Below are positions 49,690 to 59,973 of a stretch of 64,000 nucleotides of DNA, in pieces. The notes beneath the pieces are model-generated. The model had not been told where the DNA came from and did no database searches. It saw only the letters and a list, made by a program, of their open reading frames with translations. The stretch spans positions 16,080,695 to 16,144,694 of the forward strand of contig NC_065533.1 in assembly GCF_020184175.1 (NCBI RefSeq), in the 5' to 3' direction. The position numbers and the translations under genes were made by a program. Source of the stretch: Aphis gossypii. Its lineage: Eukaryota > Arthropoda > Insecta > Hemiptera > Aphididae. Each line of letters begins with the position of its first letter. Position 1 is the first letter of the stretch.

Positions 49690-50967
49690 TTAAAGAAATA
49701 ATTTAAGACAATGGTTTAGTTCTAATTTTGAATTTGTTCTTTCTGCTTCACAATTCGAAACTGGCAAAGTTAAATAAAGTCGCAGAGAAATGTACACATT
49801 TGAAAATACTTCTTTTAAATTATTTTCATGTACATATAAGTAAATATTTTGAGGAGAAATTATTGGTAAATTTAACTGCATTACATAACTAGAAAAGTGC
49901 ACAATCTCTTGTCTTATATTTATTGTATCAATATCATCTTTAAATGTGCTAATGAATATGTCGGCAGAAGTCTCTGATAATAATTGTGAACCGACTTTTG
50001 TAATAAACCCAAAAATACTACAAAGATTATCATATGCGTTTAATCTTTTATCAAGTTCAGTAACTAAACAATCAATAATAACATAAAAAGTATCAACCTC
50101 AAACTTTCTTATTTCGCATAAGTTTGAATTTCCTTCTATTGTACCATCCGAGAATTTTTTTTTCCTAACAATTTTTTCTCCACAAGGCAAAATATTAGTT
50201 GATAATTCCTTTGCTTTGTTTTCAAAATATATAAACTTCTCTCTTAATGAACTAACATAAGTTTTTAATCCTTTTAATAAATTTACAGCTGTAAATAAAT
50301 CTATTCCCGGTTTTTGAAGGTATTTACTAACACTGTTAAATTGCGATAAAATTTCATTCCACATAACTGCCATAAAAGTTGTTTTAAACTTTATCATTTT
50401 ATTTTTTATTGATTTAGCAGCATGACGATTTTCTTGTTTTTCGTTAACATTTTCAAAAATATCCGTTAATGTACATATAATTTGGTCATAATTTAAGATA
50501 ATAGCTTTACACGACTCCGCGTGACACTCCCACCTAGTATTACTTAAAGTTTTCAAAACAATTATTTTATTTTTTTCTTCCGATTGTAAACCAGTCAAAA
50601 GCAAATTCCATCGATGTAATGATATATTTAATGAGCGATTAAAATTTTTAAATTCTTTTTCGGATGATTGAAATTTTTTGGGATCCATATTCTGAAAAAA
50701 TTCTGGTCCTTTTAAGCAGCATAATTCTATAAAATTGTTGTTTAACACTAATGGCCACATTCCCGGATCTTGATATAATTCAATATCAAGTTCAATAGTA
50801 TGAATATTCGAATTAAAATTCATTGCAATCACTGCATTTTCTGCTGTAGAATCATTGTCAACATTATTTTCAGAAAAATTATAAGTATCAGATTTTGAGT
50901 TTTCTATTGTAGAACAACTGTTAATATTATTTTCAGAAAAATTTAAATTATCAGATTTTGAAGTCAC
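49690..50967 (-). pseudogene. hAT transposase (ZMYM1-like), C-terminal part
   Basis: 425 codons. The first 50 residues contain two near copies of a SxxxNFSENNxxxxSTxEN unit. Next, LYQDPGMWPLVLNNNFIELC then CLKGPEFFQNMD is the start of a TTF-type zinc finger, but the Cys/His pairs that should follow are gone. The sequence jumps to FNRSLNISLHRWNLLL and LKTLSNTRWECHAESCKAI, the conserved STRW block, and ends with LPVSNCEAERTNSKLELN, the hAT C-terminal dimerisation motif. An internal deletion of several hundred residues has thus removed the zinc finger and the first catalytic region. It cannot act as a full transposase. Confidence 0.88.
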
Positions 50968-50974
50968 TATTGTA

Positions 50975-51196
50975 TTACATTACACTATTACTATCATTAT
51001 TCATGTTTTCAACATGAATATAACTATTATTTAGAACCAAATCATTTTTATTATTTTTATTAGTTTCTACTCTATTTGCACTGTTGATAGTTTCAAAAAA
51101 ATTAGTTAATTTAGGTAACTTGCTTACTGCATCTTCGGCCTCCTTTAATTTTCGTTTTGCATAACCACTGAGATAAATCCTTTTTTTATCAGACAT
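50975..51196 (-). pseudogene. hAT transposase N-terminus, frameshifted from the rest
   Basis: From the Met at about 51196: MSDKKRIYLSGYAKRKLKEA then EDAVSKLPKLTNFFETI. This is the usual N-terminal leader of ZMYM1/TTF-type hAT proteins, which ends KLxxFF. It stops a few bases before the downstream frame; a single-base frameshift near 50970 separates the two parts. Confidence 0.82.
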
Positions 51197-51860
51197 TTTT
51201 AAATTGCAATAGTTTTTGGCATACACTAGTAACAAACTAAACTCACGAACTCGACTAAAAACTAATTTAATAATTTAATATCACGACAGTCGACGGAATA
51301 CCTACTAGTGTACCGTGTACCGATTGTACTAATAATGCGAAACTGACCATCAAAATGTACCTATGTTAAGATAAATTGTAATCATAACAATATAAAGTGC
51401 TTTTGACCAACTTTATCTTAAAACTTAATAGCTTATTTTATCGATTAGAGAATAATCATAAATTCCATTACGATACGCGACTAACGAAACTACGTAACCA
51501 CTAACCAGTAATATCATACAATTATTTCAAAATGCCACTTTAATAATTAAATATTAACAGGGGCCCGGGGCCCCAAATAATATCGGGGCCCGGGGCTGCA
51601 GCCCCCCTAGCCCCCCCTAAGTTGGGCTCTGATTGCAACACATATTATATGTTATTAATTGAACGTTTATTTAATACATAGCGATAATTACATTATTTGG
51701 TAGCTATTCTTAATGTTTTCTTAAGTTATGATGGATATAATATAGTTTTTATCATGCATTAAAGAAAATCGATATGGTCATAGAGAAGAGGATCATTTAC
51801 GTTGTGCAGGTACTTTGTTTTATTTCAAATGAAAAATACGTAAAATTAACAATATTGGTA

Positions 51861-52115
51861 TTATTTTGTATAAAATAGAATTTCAGCATTAACTTTAAAA
51901 CTTTTTGATTTTGTTGATACTTGATCCTTTAAATCGTCATAGCATTGCCATTGATCATTTGATCTCAAACCATACGCTATGTAATGGCCATATGATTGTC
52001 TTAATTCTCTTGCCGATCCGTCAAAAGCAATTACCCCTCTTAAATTGTACACATCTCCATTAATTGTTATTGTCTTGCTAATATCTCCAAGTTTACTTAT
52101 TATGAAAATTGAAAA
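51861..52115 (-). pseudogene. Ubiquitin-specific-protease-like C-terminal fragment
   Basis: The minus-strand frame reads ISKLGDISKTITINGDVYNL, then RGVIAFDGS, SYGHYIAYGLRSNDQWQCYD and DLKDQVSTKSKSFKVNAEIL before the stop. GHYIAYxxxxxxxWxxYDD is the His box of the USP/UCH cysteine protease fold, with the His that serves in catalysis. The Cys box is absent, so it is not a whole enzyme. It lies between the right inverted arm and the hAT insertion and was presumably captured by, or belongs to, the inverted-repeat element. The assignment rests on one motif plus the following FxxNAxxLFY end. Confidence 0.65.
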
Positions 52116-52259
52116 TAATTGACATGCACCATTTAGTCAAAAGGATCGATGAACAATTTTTTTTTTTGGTGGTTACAAATGATTACAAATGATATTACAT
52201 AATTTGACATTAGTTTCCATTTATAAATCGTAAGTGGCGGGGCCAGGGTAACTTACCTG

Positions 52260-52535
52260 TCTAGTCCACGGTTTTTCTGGCCATTTCCACAGTGATATAA
52301 TAGATTTGGGTGGATTCTGCCTGACATTAAGACAATTGTCGCCATTTTGCGTAATATTTTCAATTTCTTTATCCATTCCTGGCCACCAAAAGTATGATCT
52401 TGCTAAACTTTTCATACTGGAAGAACCCATGTGACATCAATGAAGTTCACTTAGTATATTATTTCGAAATTTAGTCGGTATGATAATACGGTAACCCCAT
52501 AATAGGCATCCCTGTTTCAATGAAATTTATTAAGC
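52260..52535 (-). pseudogene. Ty3/gypsy integrase zinc-binding half
   Basis: The minus strand reads LKQGCLLWGYRIIIPTKFRN, then ILSELH, a stop, HMGSSSMKSLARSYFWWPGM, DKEIENITQNGDNCLNVRQN and PPKSIISLWKWPEKPWTR. This is the gypsy integrase HHCC domain (LHxxHxG, then CxxC, here CLNV with the second Cys lost) and the linker into the core. The core resumes at 48790 (WTRVHCDF). The stop and lost Cys show that the gypsy copy was already defective or has since decayed. Confidence 0.9.
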
Positions 52536-52559
52536 TTATAATGATAATTTTTTTATGTT

Positions 52560-52920
52560 AAGTGTTTCCAATACTTAAAATCGGCTGCAAAACAAAAAGT
52601 CCCTTCAAAATCCCATTATAATAAGACTGGCGGAGGTGAAAAACAGGATGAAGAGTGCATTGACCAAGCTGGCGAACAACTGTTAGATATTTTAGGGCAT
52701 ACTGCTATTCACGGTTACGACCCTGTTAATGAAAGTATTACTATAGCTTTATTTTTGAGTGATAACATTATAGGTCCAAATACACTATAGAGATATAGAG
52801 GATATGGTTCCAGAGAATATACCTGCAGAAGAAGATAGTAATATAGATTTCATTACTGTTTCTGTAGATTCAAATAGCAGTGATGAGCAAGATTATGGTA
52901 CTGAAAAAGCAATGTAAATA
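52560..52920 (+). pseudogene. Myb/SANT-like (zeste-type) protein fragment
   Basis: The plus strand reads YLKSAAKQKVPSKSHYNKTG, then GGEKQDEECIDQAGEQLLDI, LGHTAIHGYDPVNESI, and after a frame change DIEDMVPENIPAEEDSNIDF. LKxxAKxxxxxxxxxxxKTGGG after a trihelix is a hallmark of the Myb/SANT-like regulatory proteins that accompany or derive from DNA transposons in insects. The DNA-binding helices themselves are not present upstream. It has one or more breaks and is probably a relic. Confidence 0.55.
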
Positions 52921-53255
52921 TTCATATTTATTATTATTTTTATGAAGGTTACTATTTTTTAAATTTAATTTAAGTGGTATTTTAAATATTTAATTAGTGA
53001 ATCTGATCCGTTTGACCAATTTATTTGTATTGTTCAAGTTTGGATAAACAGTATGATGATGTTGATTCCCAAAATATCTACAATAAGTAAGAAGTTTTTA
53101 AAAATAATAAAATAATAAAATATTTAATATCATTTTTTATCATCTTGGAAACATCTGTTTATATTTATCCATAAAAAAAATAGTAGGTACTTATATAAAT
53201 ATTTGTTTTATAATAATATTGTTACTTTATTAATGGCGAAGATGGGTATCACATA

Positions 53256-54153
53256 CGAGGTGTGGCAATTAAGTAACGAGAATTTATTTTTAGTTCCTAT
53301 AGTGGTAACACTGACATCTTGAAAATTTGTTGACGTTAAGTTCGCGAGCTTATACACAACTTAGTCAAGTTTGATAGTGATCGGTGTAATATTTTGTGCT
53401 CTGCGATTTTTCAAAGTTAGTAGTGAAGGGTCGTGACGTAAAAATGTGTGACGTGAAAAACGAGCAGCGAATTGTCATTAAGTTTTTAGTGAAATCTGGC
53501 GAAAAACCGGCCGAAATTTTTCGTAAATTGCAACATGTGTTCAATATTGAGCAAACAGTGGGTTGAAGAGGGGGGAGAGCGTCCCACGAAAGCCCGGATG
53601 CCTTGAAGCCAAATCAAGACCATGCTCATCTGTTTCTTCGATAAAACGGGTATTGTGCACCGAGAATTTATTCCTCAAGTACAAACGGTGACTTCGGTAT
53701 TTTACATCGAAGTTCTTAAGCGATTGTGTCAGAGTGTCTCGTGTGAGGCCGGAATTAGGCAAAAATGGTTGGGTCCTTCACCATGACAATGCGTCTGCTC
53801 ACACATCAAAAGTTCAACAGTTTTTGACCAGTAGGAACATAACGACGCTCCCCCACCCCCCGTATAGCCCTGATCTGGCTCCACTGGACTTCTGGCTATT
53901 TCCAAAGTTGAAGTAACCAATGAAAGGACATCGCTATAAGGACTTGGAGGACATTAAACGTACCGTAACGTCAGTGTTGAAGAACCTAACTTCTGGAGAC
54001 TTCCAGGAGTGCTTCCAGAAATGGGAAGAACGCTGGACCAAGTGTATTAGACTCGGAGGAGAGTACTGTGAAGGCATGGGTGCATAAATTGTTGTAAATA
54101 TTAAATAAATGTTTTAACATTTGAAATTCTCGTTATTTAATTGCCACACCTCG
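53256..54153 (+). mobile_element. mariner element, internally deleted, 898 bp
   Basis: The ends are 30-bp inverted repeats beginning CGAGGTGTGGCAATTAA, with one mismatch between the two sides, and TA on both outer sides. Inside is a transposase-derived sequence with a large internal deletion and frameshifts. Full-length mariners are about 1.3 kb. The well preserved ends show that it could still be moved if an active relative exists. Confidence 0.95.
53444..54087 (+). pseudogene. mariner transposase remnant
   Basis: It starts MCDVKNEQRIVIKFLVKSGE then KPAEIFRKLQHVF, the N-terminal helix-turn-helix, and stops near 53566. The linker and first catalytic Asp block are lost. It resumes in other frames with KTMLICFFDKTGIVHREFIP, VRPELGKNGWVLHHDNASAH and PHPPYSPDLAPLDFWLFPKL, which keeps the second and third Asp (HDN and APLD, 33 residues between, where D34D is the rule). 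A stop at 53914 precedes MKGHRYKDLEDIKRTV and the C-terminus ending at TAA 54087. Dead as a protein. Confidence 0.92.
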
Positions 54154-54604
54154 TACTCAAAAGTATAGCAGAACACGAAAGTTAGTATCTGAGTGTGTTT
54201 CTACTTATTTTAGTTATGCCAAAAAATGTATTTAAATTCTGCAAATTTCTAGTGTAATAACTTCAATTGTAGCATTGATTATGTATTGTATAATATTTAT
54301 AATCAATGGTTGTAGCCAATAAAATATTTTAATTAAAAAGAATAATAAATTATCAGTTACCTAAAACCATAGCTAACGTATATAGGTACGTTAGGTATAT
54401 AGGTATGTTCTTATTAAGACGCATTTGCAATGTCAAACTGTTAGGGCCGGGCGCATACTGAAAGAGCAAAACTGTTCCGAGCTGGTCGAAACATATTGTT
54501 TCAAACAGCTCCAAACAAATTTCATTCACACTGACAAAACAAAACCAAACAAAACGAAATAATTTCGGACTCATTTTTGTTTTTATACACCAGTCGTCAA
54601 GTTG

Positions 54605-54908
54605 AGTTCTGATGAAGATGATGTTGTACCTCTTTTGTGGCAATTTTTGTTAAATAGTGAAATTAATGAAAATAAACGTAAACGTAAAATTTGGGTACAC
54701 GAAATAAATAAAAAACGTACAGAAAATAGTACACTTTTGAATTTTTTGCTGAATTGCGTAAAGATGAGTTAAAATTTAAAAATTTCACTCATATGAGTTC
54801 AACTATTTTTGACTTTATGTTAAATGAAATTGGTGAGGCTATAAGATCACAGGACACAAATTTTCGTAAAAGTATAGAACCTGCTGAAAAATTATTAGTA
54901 ACATTGAG
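54605..54908 (+). pseudogene. Harbinger (HARBI1-like) transposase, 5' exon
   Basis: The plus strand reads SDEDDVVPLLWQFLLN, then KRKRKIWVHEINKKRTEN, a frameshift near 54740, FFAELRKDELKFKNFTHMSS, TIFDFMLNEIGEAIRSQDTN and FRKSIEPAEKLLVTLR. This is the N-terminal region of DDE_Tnp_4 transposases, where (W)V(H/R)xxxxxR, (E)LRxDxxxFxxFxRM, TNxRxxIxPxERLxxTLR is usual. It ends ACATTGAG then GTAAGT, a splice donor at the expected place. The catalytic exons do not follow; a fragment of that region from another copy is at 59580-59875. Confidence 0.82.
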
Positions 54909-55158
54909 GTAAGTTCAAATAATAATAGGTACTATAATTATATACTAGAAATATTTATTAATCAAACTTTAAACTGAAGTAAATGTGAAACAAATGTACA
55001 TAATAAGTATTAATAATTTAATAAGTATTCAAAATCGTTAATAAGTAGGTATAGTCAGTATGTTGAGCTATTTGATGATGAATATCCGGGTGGGCTGAAA
55101 GTATAGTTGTACGTTTGAAATTCCTGTACTGGTATACATGTGATGTAGTACTACCATA

Positions 55159-55760
55159 TTATGATACTTTATCATTAGCTGCTGATTCTTGCGCTTCTTG
55201 ACTGTCGATGTACGAGTTTAAAGTTGTCAACACAAACTGTTTAAACTGGCGCTGGTTTTTTCCATTTAATTTTTTAAAACCAGGAAAGACTTTAAAAAAA
55301 TAATAAATCAACATCTTCAACAGCTGACTTATTTGTTTTTGAATGTAAAAATTCAATCATAGGCTCTGCAACTTATTCTGCAGCCGAATTTTTAGTTTGA
55401 GTTTTTTTTTATTTTTTAAATACAGGTTCAGAAGATACCAGTTCTTGCCTGTCAATTAAATAAGACGTAGTATTTGTAGCTTCATTTTCAATTTCATTAC
55501 TGCTTTTATTGAAATCTGCATTTTTTGTATTTTTCTCAGTATCAGTTGCCTTGCTATCATCATCTGATGCCACCAGATTACTTAATATTTGCTAGTGCTG
55601 CATCATAAAACTTAACAAAAACGACATTTCCTCGAATAAATACCACTTTTTTTTCTTAAAGCAGCAGAACCAGACTTTTTTGATTTTTCTTCGAGTAATG
55701 CTCTTGCAAAACTATTACGAAGACAAGCCCACTTACTTTTACACTCTGCCACTAAAAAAT
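55159..55760 (-). pseudogene. MADF/BESS protein of a Harbinger element, decayed
   Basis: The minus strand reads AECKSKWACLRNSFARALLE then EKSKKSGSAA, the middle of a MADF DNA-binding domain. An acidic linker follows in another frame (SDDDSKATDTEKNTKN). The end is AEPMIEFLHSKTNKSAVEDV, LLFFKVFPGFKKLNGKNQRQ and FKQFVLTTLNSYID, a BESS interaction motif. Frameshifts and a stop interrupt it. MADF or Myb partners are needed with the Harbinger transposase for DNA binding and nuclear import in studied elements. Confidence 0.72.
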
Positions 55761-55833
55761 GTATGTTAAATTAATTATTGTTGTATGCATTTAATGTTTT
55801 GACAAACATCAAAATCTCGATAACTTTAACGTA

Positions 55834-57160
55834 TAGATTGAGTGGAGCGATGAATGTATTGGTTTTATAATGATGCGTGTTGTTTTTTTTTCATTTATCA
55901 TCAAACTTCAGGGCAGTAAAATGCTTAGAATTTCTTTAACAGTATCTTTTCTTTTCTTTTAGTGAACTTAGTTGGTACTCTATGGGGTTAAAAGTGAAAA
56001 TTTCTAAAGAATTATTGAAAAGCGCTGGAAAAACAAAAAAAAACTAATGAAAAAAAGAAATTTTACGCAAAAACAGTTTTCGACAAAATCGATTTTTTTA
56101 TATGGTTGCAACTCAAAAACGAATATTTGATAATATTTATATTTTCATTAAATTTCAACATTAGCATTATCTATACACGGTTAAATTTTCAAAATATTTT
56201 GACTTTTTTAAGCTATATTTATAGACCACTGAAATTTTCGATTTTTTTCAGAAATTTTTTTTAAAGTGTTTAAAATGTAATACAAGGTTCCTTATGAGTT
56301 GTTTTTATTGTAGCTAAAAAAAATTAAAAATCGTTAGTCACAATTTTTTTTTATAAGCGTTTATAGTTCAAATTTTTAAGAAATCTGTCGAAAACGCGAA
56401 AATTTGCAAGTAATTTTGAAGTTGAAAAATCATAAAAAATTTTGTGTTCATAACTAAGGATTAAAATTATAACACTAAGTTTTCCTTCAAGTAGCTATAG
56501 AGAAAACTCATAACATCATTATAGGAAAAATTGTATGTGCGTTTGAATTTTAAATTTTTACGAAATAGCGTAACGACAAAGATTTATCCCAAACGATTTT
56601 AAATATTTGTTATTATTCAAAAAGTATAAGTCGTAGATACTTGAAAATTTTACCAGTTACTAGGATTCGCGTTTTTTTTAGGTGATTTAATTTTTAAAAT
56701 ATTTTGAGCTATTTATACGCAACTGAAATTTTCAACTTTTCTGAAAAAATATTTTTGAAGTGTCGATAAAATTTTTTTGGCCCTATCAAAATACTTGAAA
56801 AATTAATACAAAGTTCCTCATAAGTTCTTCCTATAGTGATTAAAAAATTATAAGAATGCATAGGCACAATTTTTTTAAGTAGCTAAGAGTTGAAAATGTA
56901 ATACAAAATTTTCCATAAGTTTAGCTAATAATAATTATAAAAAAACTTAAATTTTGATGTATTCAGGTCATTAAAACATAAATCACCTTTTTCACCAACA
57001 ACTGAAAATTATATCCTAGGCTAACAAATCATCTTCGTTCAGAATTGTTTTTCGTATACAATGATAATTATCATTGGATTCAAATTTAACCCTCCTATAA
57101 TACATAATAGTGATCCACACGGCACCTAATGTACAGCAGAGCGGTAGCCACTTGCCAGCT
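55834..57160 (+). repeat. Interspersed repeat family, long copy
   Basis: It starts tagattgagtggagcgatga and ends acctaatgtacagcagagcg, then gtagccacttgcc. The stretch 56280-56440 is almost identical to 25780-25920 (acaaggttccttatgagttg, aaaatcgttagtcacaattt, ctgtcgaaaacgcgaaaatt). It lies inside the Harbinger relic, so it arrived after that element. Confidence 0.85.
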
Positions 57161-57752
57161 TTTTTTTATTTTTAGAGCATTTTTTGGTTTTCTTTAAGTC
57201 AAATTTCATTGATGCTGAAAACTTGAAAGATGCACTCTCATTAAACTTACGTTTTTTGTATTTGGCATCTGTGCCACACATACAGCAACACAACTTTTCT
57301 TCTATATAATGCCATTTCATGGTTATATATTTCATTTTGACGTTTCATTTTCAATCACTTTTAAGTAATTTTAAAAACGTTTTGAAAATGATTTTTGTAA
57401 TATAAATTAATATATGATGGTCCTGAAAAGGACCGTCTTATAATATAAAACAACTAAATAATATTATACACAATTACGTGACCTTTCGTATTGAAAATTT
57501 TACTAATTAGCACAGGTTAAAACAGTAGTCATCGTCACTTACAATTTTAATCAGTAATAATGACAGTCATGAATTATATTATTTACTAGTACGCAGTCTA
57601 TTTATTTATTTTTTAAAAAGACCGGCTCTATGGGAAACCAGATACCAAGGTAAGCAATATGGTGGTAACATTGTAACATTTGTAACCATAGTTACCATGT
57701 CCACTTCTTCACATCGCACGACACGACACGACGTAACTGTGAATGCGCCTTA

Positions 57753-58792
57753 AAGGTACTCGAGCTGATGTCGTTAATGCTTGCTTAAAATCTTCCCCTA
57801 TATGGAACTATGTTGAAAAACTTTATTTGCGAACAAACATAAGAGTTTATTATGCGGAGGGGACGATCTTTTTCCAGCACAGTTGTTGAAAATTGGAAAT
57901 GGAACTTTAGGAAATGAAAATGGTTACATTTCTGTCAATCACACGATTGGACGGGTAGTCAATAACGTGGAAGTTGATTTCTACAGTTTATCATGACATT
58001 TTTAATCTGTCCAATAAATCTTATCAGTGGTTATGTGAAAGAGCTATTATCTCTCCGAGAAATGTAACAGCGGGAGGAATTAATGATATTGTCCTTCTAA
58101 AATTCAATGGACACTCACGTGAATATCTATCAATTGATACAGTTACATCAACAGATGATGCTATTCATTATCCACAAGAATTTCTCAATTCTCTTTCTCC
58201 TTCGGGATTTCCTCCTCATAAGCTAAAATTAAAAATTGGTGCTCCAATTAGCCGTAATTCTTACAGGGCCAGCGAAAGGAGAAATTGCATTTATTCCAAG
58301 AATTTCCATGATTCCCTCTGACTTGCCGTTTTCTTTCAAACGGCTTCAATTCCCGGTTAAAGTTTCTTTTGCCATTACCATAAACAAAGCACAAGGTCAA
58401 ACATTCAAGTACGTTGGGGTAGATCTTCGTACAGAGTAATTATACGTGTCATTTTCTCGAACTGGGGACCCGAATCATCTTATGATTTTAATTTCAACAG
58501 GAAATATAACAAAAAACATCATAAACTCAGAAGTCTTATAAAATTATTATTTTAATTCTTCTTTTTGTTCTTCATCAACTTCAATCAAATTCTTTATCAA
58601 CCATAAATTATTTCTTTTTTATCTGTATTTTTATCATTTATATAACGCTAGAAAAATTTCAATCCGTTTTCATTAACCGTTTTTTTATATTTACTTGCCG
58701 ATCACATTAAACAATAATATTTGAATAAAAAATCATGGTCCGAAGGCAATATAAACAACCAATCATGGGCGAAGCTGTGACGGGTCGGCTAG
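57753..58792 (+). pseudogene. Helitron helicase C-terminal relic and 3' end
   Basis: The plus strand in shifting frames reads GTRADVVNACLKSSPLWNYV then EKLYLRTNIRV; STVYHDIFNLSN and ISPRNVTAGGINDIVLLKFN; IHYPQEFLNSLSPSGFPPHK; PAKGEIAFIPRISMIPSDLP; FPVKVSFAITINKAQGQTFK then YVGVDLRTE. These are the last Pif1-type helicase motifs of RepHel proteins, including the AxTINKxQGQT motif. The 3' end is near 58792: gaagctgtgacgggtcgg then CTAG and a T, the CTRR signature. At least three frame breaks are present. Confidence 0.85.
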
Positions 58793-58959
58793 TTTTATAT
58801 TATTTTATTTCAGCGATTTTTTTATTGAATTTTTTTTTACTTTATGTAATATTTTTGACTGATTAATTGTCGTATAACGCACGTTTATAATGTTATTAGA
58901 AATAAATACAATAACAACATATACGATATATACGATAAATAACAAATTTTTTTATAATT

Positions 58960-59570
58960 CTGACACGGTCGTGTCGCACGAATACCGCGATCTCACCCGC
59001 TAGACCCCCTTGCCTAGGTATCACCACTCGTTCGATAATCAATCGGGACACCCGAGCGATTAATCGAACCAGTTTCTGAGTCGGCGATGAGCCCCGAACT
59101 CCCGCGGCGTGGGTGACAACCACCGAGAGCTTCGGCGGCGTTTTTGTCTATCGTTAACCGTCGTTACGATCGATCCCCGCCCGCCGCCGTTCTATTTAAA
59201 GTCCGTGCTTTTATGCGTTTTCCGCGACTGATTTATATATTTGAGTTGTTCTTCTTTTTATTAGTGTTAACTATTATCTATATATATTATCATATATATA
59301 TATATACTCTGCCTATTCTGTTTATTCGTACCTCCGAGATATACATTATATTTATACGTGTTATTCGGACGCATAGTGCGCGTACGATTATTATTATTAT
59401 TATTCTTATTATTATAGAAGCTCGTTTCCGTCGTCACATACATTTGTTGTTTTGTCTTTCTTTCGCTGTTCTTTTTTCCTTTTTCCTATTACTATTTATA
59501 TTAAATATATATTATATTATTTGTGCTACGTGACAATTATTTTAATAATAATAATAATTTTAATTTAAAT
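58960..59570 (+). repeat. GC-rich LTR-like segment
   Basis: An abrupt CpG-rich block (58960-59215) begins at gacacggtcgtgtc, contains a TATTTAAAG box near 59193 and passes into T-rich and then AT-rich DNA. At 59573 agttggcaacgtcgcatcc could be a primer-binding site starting TGG. No second LTR is in the window and no gag-pol follows, so this is a guess at a solo or truncated LTR. It could also be a promoter. Confidence 0.3.
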
Positions 59571-59579
59571 AATAAGTTG

Positions 59580-59875
59580 GCAACGTCGCATCCAATTTCA
59601 CGCGCAATCGTACTCTACCGTTTTAAAGAGCCCAATTTCAGAAAATTATTAAAAAACAATAAATTAAATATTCCGCAGTCAAAAAAAATTGGCCCTCAAA
59701 TTAACGATGAGTATCCATTTGTATTTGTTGGAGACAAAGCATATCCTTTACAAACCAATTTAATGAGACCTTTTCCAAAAAAAAAATTTAACAAATGAAA
59801 AAATAATTTTTAATTATCGTTTATCAAGAGCTAGAAGGTTAGTAGAATGTAATATTCTGCAAATGGGCTTGACCA
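59580..59875 (+). pseudogene. Harbinger (HARBI1-like) transposase, C-terminal fragment
   Basis: The plus strand reads KIGPQINDEYPFVFVGDKAY, then PLQTNLMRPFPKK, a one-base slip in the A run at 59779-59787, then NLTNEKIIFNYRLSRARRLV and ECNIL. The family pattern is FVGDxAFPLxxxLMRPYP, then NYRLSRARRxVENxFG; the Asp in VGDKAY is one of the catalytic triad. It breaks off into 27-bp tandem repeats. It is preceded by 60 or more residues of unclear origin in the same frame. Confidence 0.85.
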
Positions 59876-59892
59876 AGTCGTCTCCTCTCATC

Positions 59893-59973
59893 AGTGCATG
59901 AGCACCATTCTACCAGCTAAGTGCACGAGCACCATTCGACTAGACAAGTGCAGGAGCACCTACAACTAGTCAA
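59893..59973 (+). repeat. 27-bp tandem repeat, three units
   Basis: Units begin at 59893, 59920 and 59947: agtgcatgagcacc, agtgcacgagcacc, agtgcaggagcacc, each followed by a variable ctag-like tail. It lies immediately after the Harbinger fragment. Confidence 0.8.

Larger units (their letters stand above)
49294..51631 (-). mobile_element. hAT element, internally deleted, perfect 8-bp duplication
   Basis: The terminal repeats start CAGAGCCCAACTTAGG on both ends (the right one complemented). attgcaac is present at 49286-49293 and again at 51632-51639, a perfect 8-bp duplication. It carries a shortened transposase of the TTF-zinc-finger/ZMYM1-like type on the minus strand. It is nested inside the inverted-repeat element at 48791-52259. 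The right end is very rich in C (GC-rich subterminal region). Confidence 0.95.
48791..52259. mobile_element. Long inverted-repeat element inserted in the gypsy integrase
   Basis: The ends read CAGGTAAGTT and its complement. Arms 48801-48884 and 52094-52178 are inverted copies of about 84 bp, near identical apart from the A-run length; the right side has about 75 extra bases between tip and arm. The gypsy word TCTAGTC (or TCTAGTCCA, 9 bp) is duplicated at both junctions, and removing the element restores the integrase reading WTRVHCDF. Without the inner hAT insertion it is about 1.1 kb. It carries a ubiquitin-protease-like fragment but no transposase that I recognise. The superfamily is unknown. 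Confidence 0.85.
54444..57752. mobile_element. PIF/Harbinger element, decayed, with a repeat copy inserted
   Basis: The left end GGGCCGGGCGCATACTG follows TTA (54441-54443), the usual Harbinger target. The proposed right end, gtaactgtgaatgcgcc then tta near 57752, shares only the GGCGCAT core when complemented and is tentative. Between them are a Harbinger transposase exon on the plus strand and a MADF/BESS protein on the minus strand, the two-gene arrangement of Harbinger elements. The interspersed repeat copy 55834-57160 lies inside. Confidence 0.6.

Noticed and set aside
53541..53762. 73-codon minus-strand frame in the 53.5-kb region
   Set aside because: Antisense to the mariner remnant, which has clear similarity on the plus strand.
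59144..59533. 129-codon plus-strand frame with hydrophobic composition
   Set aside because: It runs through T-rich microsatellite-like DNA of the LTR-like block; Ile and Tyr runs come from tat and att repeats. No motif seen.
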